This document shows positions 61,538-64,000 of a DNA stretch of 64,000 nucleotides, in pieces. The position numbers were made by a program, and so were the translations under genes. The stretch's first letter is position 1. Each line of letters opens with the position of its first letter. The notes beneath the pieces are model-generated. The model ran no database searches. It saw only the letters and a program-made list of their open reading frames with translations, and had not been told where the DNA came from. This stretch comes from Hyphomicrobium sp. (GTDB taxonomy: Bacteria; Pseudomonadota; Alphaproteobacteria; Rhizobiales; Hyphomicrobiaceae), in assembly GCA_002928735.1 (NCBI GenBank), contig PERL01000013.1:38511-102510 (forward strand), written 5' to 3'.

Positions 61538-62053
61538 TCAAGCGGAGATCCGTTCGAAGATCTTGAGAACAGCATCAAACTCGTCCTTGGGGCCGCGCGG
61601 GATGGGCTCGGTGGAGACCTCGCGCCAGTCTGCGGGATTGAGCGCAGGGAAGGTCACGTCGCCGTCCGGATCGCCTGCGATTTCTGTCCAATAGACGCGC
61701 TGCACTTGGGGGAGGCTGGCTGTGAAAATGTCGGCGCCGCCGATGACCATCACCTCATCGGTGCCGTTGGTGCGGGCGAGTGCGCGGGCGAGCACCAGGG
61801 CTTCCGTGACGCTGTTGAAGACGGAGACGCCGTCCGCTTCGAAGTGCGGGTCGCGTGTGATGACGATGTTGTCGCGGCCGTCGAGGGGGCGGCCGATGGA
61901 CTGGAACGTCTTGCGCCCCATGACGATCGGCTTGCCCATGGTGAGGCGGCGGAAAGTTTTCAGGTCGGAGGGCATGCGCCAGGGGAGTTGTCCGTTGCGG
62001 CCGATGACGCCGTTGCGGCCGACCGCGACGATGAGGGATGTGATGACGGTCAT
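61538..62053 (-). CDS. folA: Dihydrofolate reductase
   Basis: 171 residues. Motifs: LIVAVGRNGVIGRNGQLPWRMPSDLKTF (substrate/NADPH site with catalytic Asp in the PSD), KPIVMGRKTFQSIGRPL, and the nucleotide loop VIGGADIFTASL. It reduces dihydrofolate to tetrahydrofolate, which is used up by ThyA upstream. thyA-folA order with an 18 bp gap supports one operon. Confidence 0.96.
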   Translation of the reverse strand: MTVITSLIVAVGRNGVIGRNGQLPWRMPSDLKTFRRLTMGKPIVMGRKTFQSIGRPLDGRDNIVITRDPHFEADGVSVFNSVTEALVLARALARTNGTDEVMVIGGADIFTASLPQVQRVYWTEIAGDPDGDVTFPALNPADWREVSTEPIPRGPKDEFDAVLKIFERISA

Positions 62054-62071
62054 TCTGGGTACGTTTCTTTT

Positions 62072-62866
62072 CTAAACAGCAACAGGCGCGGCGATGTGGG
62101 GGTGGGGGTCATAGCCTGAGAGGACAAAGTCCTCGTAGCAGAAGGCGAAGATGTCCTTGGCCGCGGGGTTGATGGTCATGGTGGGCAGCGCGCGCGGGGT
62201 GCGTGCCAATTGGAGGTCGGCCTGTTCGAGGTGGTTCAAGTAGAGGTGCGCATCGCCAAAGGTGTGTACGAATTCGCCGGGCTGCAGATCCGTCACCTGC
62301 GCCATCATCATGGTGAGCAGCGCGTAGCTGGCGATGTTAAAGGGCACGCCGAGAAAGATGTCGGCGGAGCGCTGATAGAGCTGACAGGAGAGTTTTCCGT
62401 CGGCAACGTAGAACTGGAACAGGCAGTGGCAGGGGGCGAGCGCCATCTGCGGGAGATCAGCCGGGTTCCATGCCGAGACGATCATGCGGCGGCTGTCGGG
62501 GTTGGTTTTGAGCGTGTGGACGACCTCGGCGATCTGGTCGATCGTGCGGCCGTCGGGGGCGGCCCAAGAGCGCCACTGCTTGCCATAGACCGGGCCGAGA
62601 TCCCCATTGGGGCGTGCCCATTCATCCCAGATTCGGACGCCGTTCTTCTGCAGGTAGGCGACATTGGTGTCGCCAGCGAGGAACCAGATCAGTTCGTGGA
62701 TGATGGATTTTACGTGCAGCTTTTTGGTCGTCACCAGCGGGAAGCCGGCGGCGAGATCGAAACGCATCTGGTGGCCGAACACGCTCAAGGTGCCGGTGCC
62801 GGTGCGATCGGTCTTTTTGGTGCCCGAGGTGCGCACGCGGCGCAGCAGGTCGAGATACTGATCCAT
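62072..62866 (-). CDS. thyA: Thymidylate synthase
   Basis: 264 residues, the same length as E. coli ThyA. The active-site Cys is in [13 protein letters not shown]. Other conserved parts are [55 protein letters not shown], and [22 protein letters not shown]. It makes dTMP from dUMP with methylene-tetrahydrofolate. It precedes folA in the same operon. Confidence 0.97.
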   Translation of the reverse strand: MDQYLDLLRRVRTSGTKKTDRTGTGTLSVFGHQMRFDLAAGFPLVTTKKLHVKSIIHELIWFLAGDTNVAYLQKNGVRIWDEWARPNGDLGPVYGKQWRSWAAPDGRTIDQIAEVVHTLKTNPDSRRMIVSAWNPADLPQMALAPCHCLFQFYVADGKLSCQLYQRSADIFLGVPFNIASYALLTMMMAQVTDLQPGEFVHTFGDAHLYLNHLEQADLQLARTPRALPTMTINPAAKDIFAFCYEDFVLSGYDPHPHIAAPVAV

Positions 62867-62889
62867 GACGCGGTTCTAGAGCGATTCCC

Positions 62890-63669
62890 TCATGCCGGGA
62901 CCGGCAGCGGGTGTGGCGCAAATCCATAGGTGAAGGCCAGTGCGAACAGGTTGCCGATGGCATGCGTGACGATGGCGGGCTTGATGGAGCCGGTGCGCCA
63001 GACCAGCCAGGAGAGGATGAGGCCCGCCACAAAGACGGAGACGAGGCCGGCCCAGGAGTAGGTCCCGTGCAGAGATGTCCACAAGACATTCGCGATGACG
63101 GCGGCGCCCCAGAAGCCGAGACGGGTTTTGGCGAGCGCTGAGAGCAAGAAGCCGCGAAAGGCGAACTCTTCCCAGAGCGGCGCCAGAATGACAGCGATGA
63201 CGAAGGTGCCCAGCGCGGTGGGCGACGTCAGGCCTTCGCGGAGCCAGGCAGTGTCGGCGAAAATGTCGATGGCAAAGGACTTGTACAGGATAAATTCCAG
63301 GACGCCTGTGATCAGAATGAGCAGCAGGGCGGCGGTGGCATAGAAGGCGAATGAGAAGCTCTCGCCCGTCAGGCGCAGGACGGCAGCGCGCTGGCCGCCA
63401 CTGCCGGCGATCATCCACACCAGAATGAGCGAGAGTACTTGGACGCCAGCGGCAAAGGCGACGCCTTCCCAGGTGGCCAGCGACATGAACGATTGGCCGC
63501 CGTCATCTTTGGCCATTTGCGGCATGGCGAACGCGATGGCGGCGATGCCCGCGATGCCGGGACCGAGCGCGATCAGCGCGGTTGCGAGCAGGGCCGGGAC
63601 CGGTTTCCAGGGCGTGTCCGGCTCATAGCGTGGCGGGCCTTCAGTTAAGACGTCGGGACCCACCGTCAT
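62890..63669 (-). CDS. CPBP-family intramembrane metalloprotease
   Basis: 259 residues from ATG 63669, with AGGG 9 nt upstream; 63693 is an alternative. About eight membrane segments. The CPBP (Abi/CAAX) motifs are EExxxR in EEFAFRG, a His in SLHGTYSW and HAIGN near the C-terminus. Such proteins may be CAAX-type proteases or self-immunity proteins; the substrate is unknown. It is upstream of thyA on the same strand and 107 bp from the ssrA start. Confidence 0.88.
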   Translation of the reverse strand: MTVGPDVLTEGPPRYEPDTPWKPVPALLATALIALGPGIAGIAAIAFAMPQMAKDDGGQSFMSLATWEGVAFAAGVQVLSLILVWMIAGSGGQRAAVLRLTGESFSFAFYATAALLLILITGVLEFILYKSFAIDIFADTAWLREGLTSPTALGTFVIAVILAPLWEEFAFRGFLLSALAKTRLGFWGAAVIANVLWTSLHGTYSWAGLVSVFVAGLILSWLVWRTGSIKPAIVTHAIGNLFALAFTYGFAPHPLPVPA

Positions 63670-63744
63670 GCTCGTTTTCCCTGCCTGCGGCAAAAGTGTT
63701 CATCATGCTTTGAAAAGCTGACTGGCCGACCGGCCACGCCCGCC

Positions 63745-63773
63745 TTTCCATCGTCTGTCGCACAGCCTATATA
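63745..63773 (+). promoter_or_regulatory. Candidate ssrA promoter
   Basis: TTTCCA (63745-63750) and TATATA (63768-63773) are 17 bp apart. Transcription would start near 63779-63781, at the first paired base of the tmRNA acceptor piece. Confidence 0.6.
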
Positions 63774-63775
63774 CA

Positions 63776-64000
63776 TGGGGCCGGATTCGTCCGGCTATGG
63801 CGATAAACGCGGTCGTAATAAGCCATTCGGACCCGGGGGCAGTACCCGGCGCCTCCACCATCTTTCCTGTGCCTTGCAGTTTCCCTGAGGGGAGCCGGCC
63901 GCAAGACCTGGAAATTATGGGGGCGAACTAGGATCGACGAGGGTGTAAAGGGCTTTGCTTTCGCTCGGCATGATACCACCGTTATCGGGTCATTCAGAAT
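63776..64000 (+). ncRNA. ssrA: Circularly permuted two-piece tmRNA (partial, 3' end beyond window)
   Basis: tmRNA frees stalled ribosomes and tags the peptide. The acceptor piece comes first: a hairpin GCCGGA-TTCG-TCCGGC (63780-63795), a T-arm CCGGG-GGCAGTA-CCCGG (63833-63849), then CGCCTCC and encoded ACCA (63850-63860). After a 58 nt intervening segment the coding piece begins GGGGGCG (63919-63925), which pairs with CGCCTCC to form a 7 bp acceptor stem with G3-U, the alanyl-tRNA synthetase identity pair. GGATCGACGAGGG matches the conserved 5' region of tmRNA. The tag-coding part lies beyond the window. Confidence 0.93.

Overview
The window is ordinary chromosomal DNA of a GC-rich alphaproteobacterium, most likely a Hyphomicrobium-type (Hyphomicrobiales) methylotroph. 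Three things point there. A D-glycerate dehydrogenase/hydroxypyruvate reductase (29710-30678) closely matches my recollection of the Hyphomicrobium methylovorum serine-cycle enzyme. The tmRNA gene at the right edge is circularly permuted (two-piece), as in alphaproteobacteria. The gene orders rne/amiC/mrcA/prfB and thyA-folA-hflK-hflC-DUF2065-degP are typical of that class. No insertion sequence, prophage, CRISPR array, tRNA or rRNA gene was recognised.

Layout. 1-5.8 kb: a truncated creatininase-family gene with a type III glutamine synthetase/GMAS-like gene, a NodU/CmcH-type carbamoyltransferase, a coiled-coil protein, an orphan ThiS, and prfB with a programmed +1 frameshift. 5.9-14.1 kb: mrcA and amiC (peptidoglycan) divergent from rne, whose mRNA appears to have a leader of about 660 nt and whose S1 domain carries a large His/Asp-rich insertion. 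14.4-23.1 kb: envelope proteases, a DsbA-like oxidoreductase, aroQ, accB-accC, aat and pgi. 23.2-31.4 kb: mutL, a bactofilin, rsmD, an RluB-type synthase, tadA, a patatin, an outer-membrane protein and hydroxypyruvate reductase.

31.4-49 kb is the main accessory region: a Wzx/Wzy-type exopolysaccharide locus. It holds a methyltransferase, a Wza-like lipoprotein, an outer-membrane barrel, a Wzc-like co-polymerase with a degenerate Walker A motif, an initiating sugar-phosphate transferase, a polymerase/ligase-like membrane protein, an OafA/SGNH acyltransferase, four glycosyltransferases and a flippase. A near-perfect CtrA box lies between two divergent glycosyltransferase genes and a triple CTGTTAG motif lies ahead of the export operon. 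I suggest, as inference, a cell-cycle-linked holdfast or unipolar-type polysaccharide.

49.6-55.1 kb: a secreted Cys-containing protein with exbB-exbD-tonB, then a soluble histidine kinase and a HerA-like ATPase. 55.1-63.7 kb: rfbC, pssA, psd, degP, DUF2065, hflC, hflK, folA, thyA and a CPBP-family membrane protease, all on the minus strand. 63.7-64 kb: promoter and first part of permuted ssrA, cut by the window end.

Start codons were chosen from Shine-Dalgarno spacing and family N-termini, so several starts are inside longer open frames. All family assignments are from reading the sequence and from memory; no database search was run.
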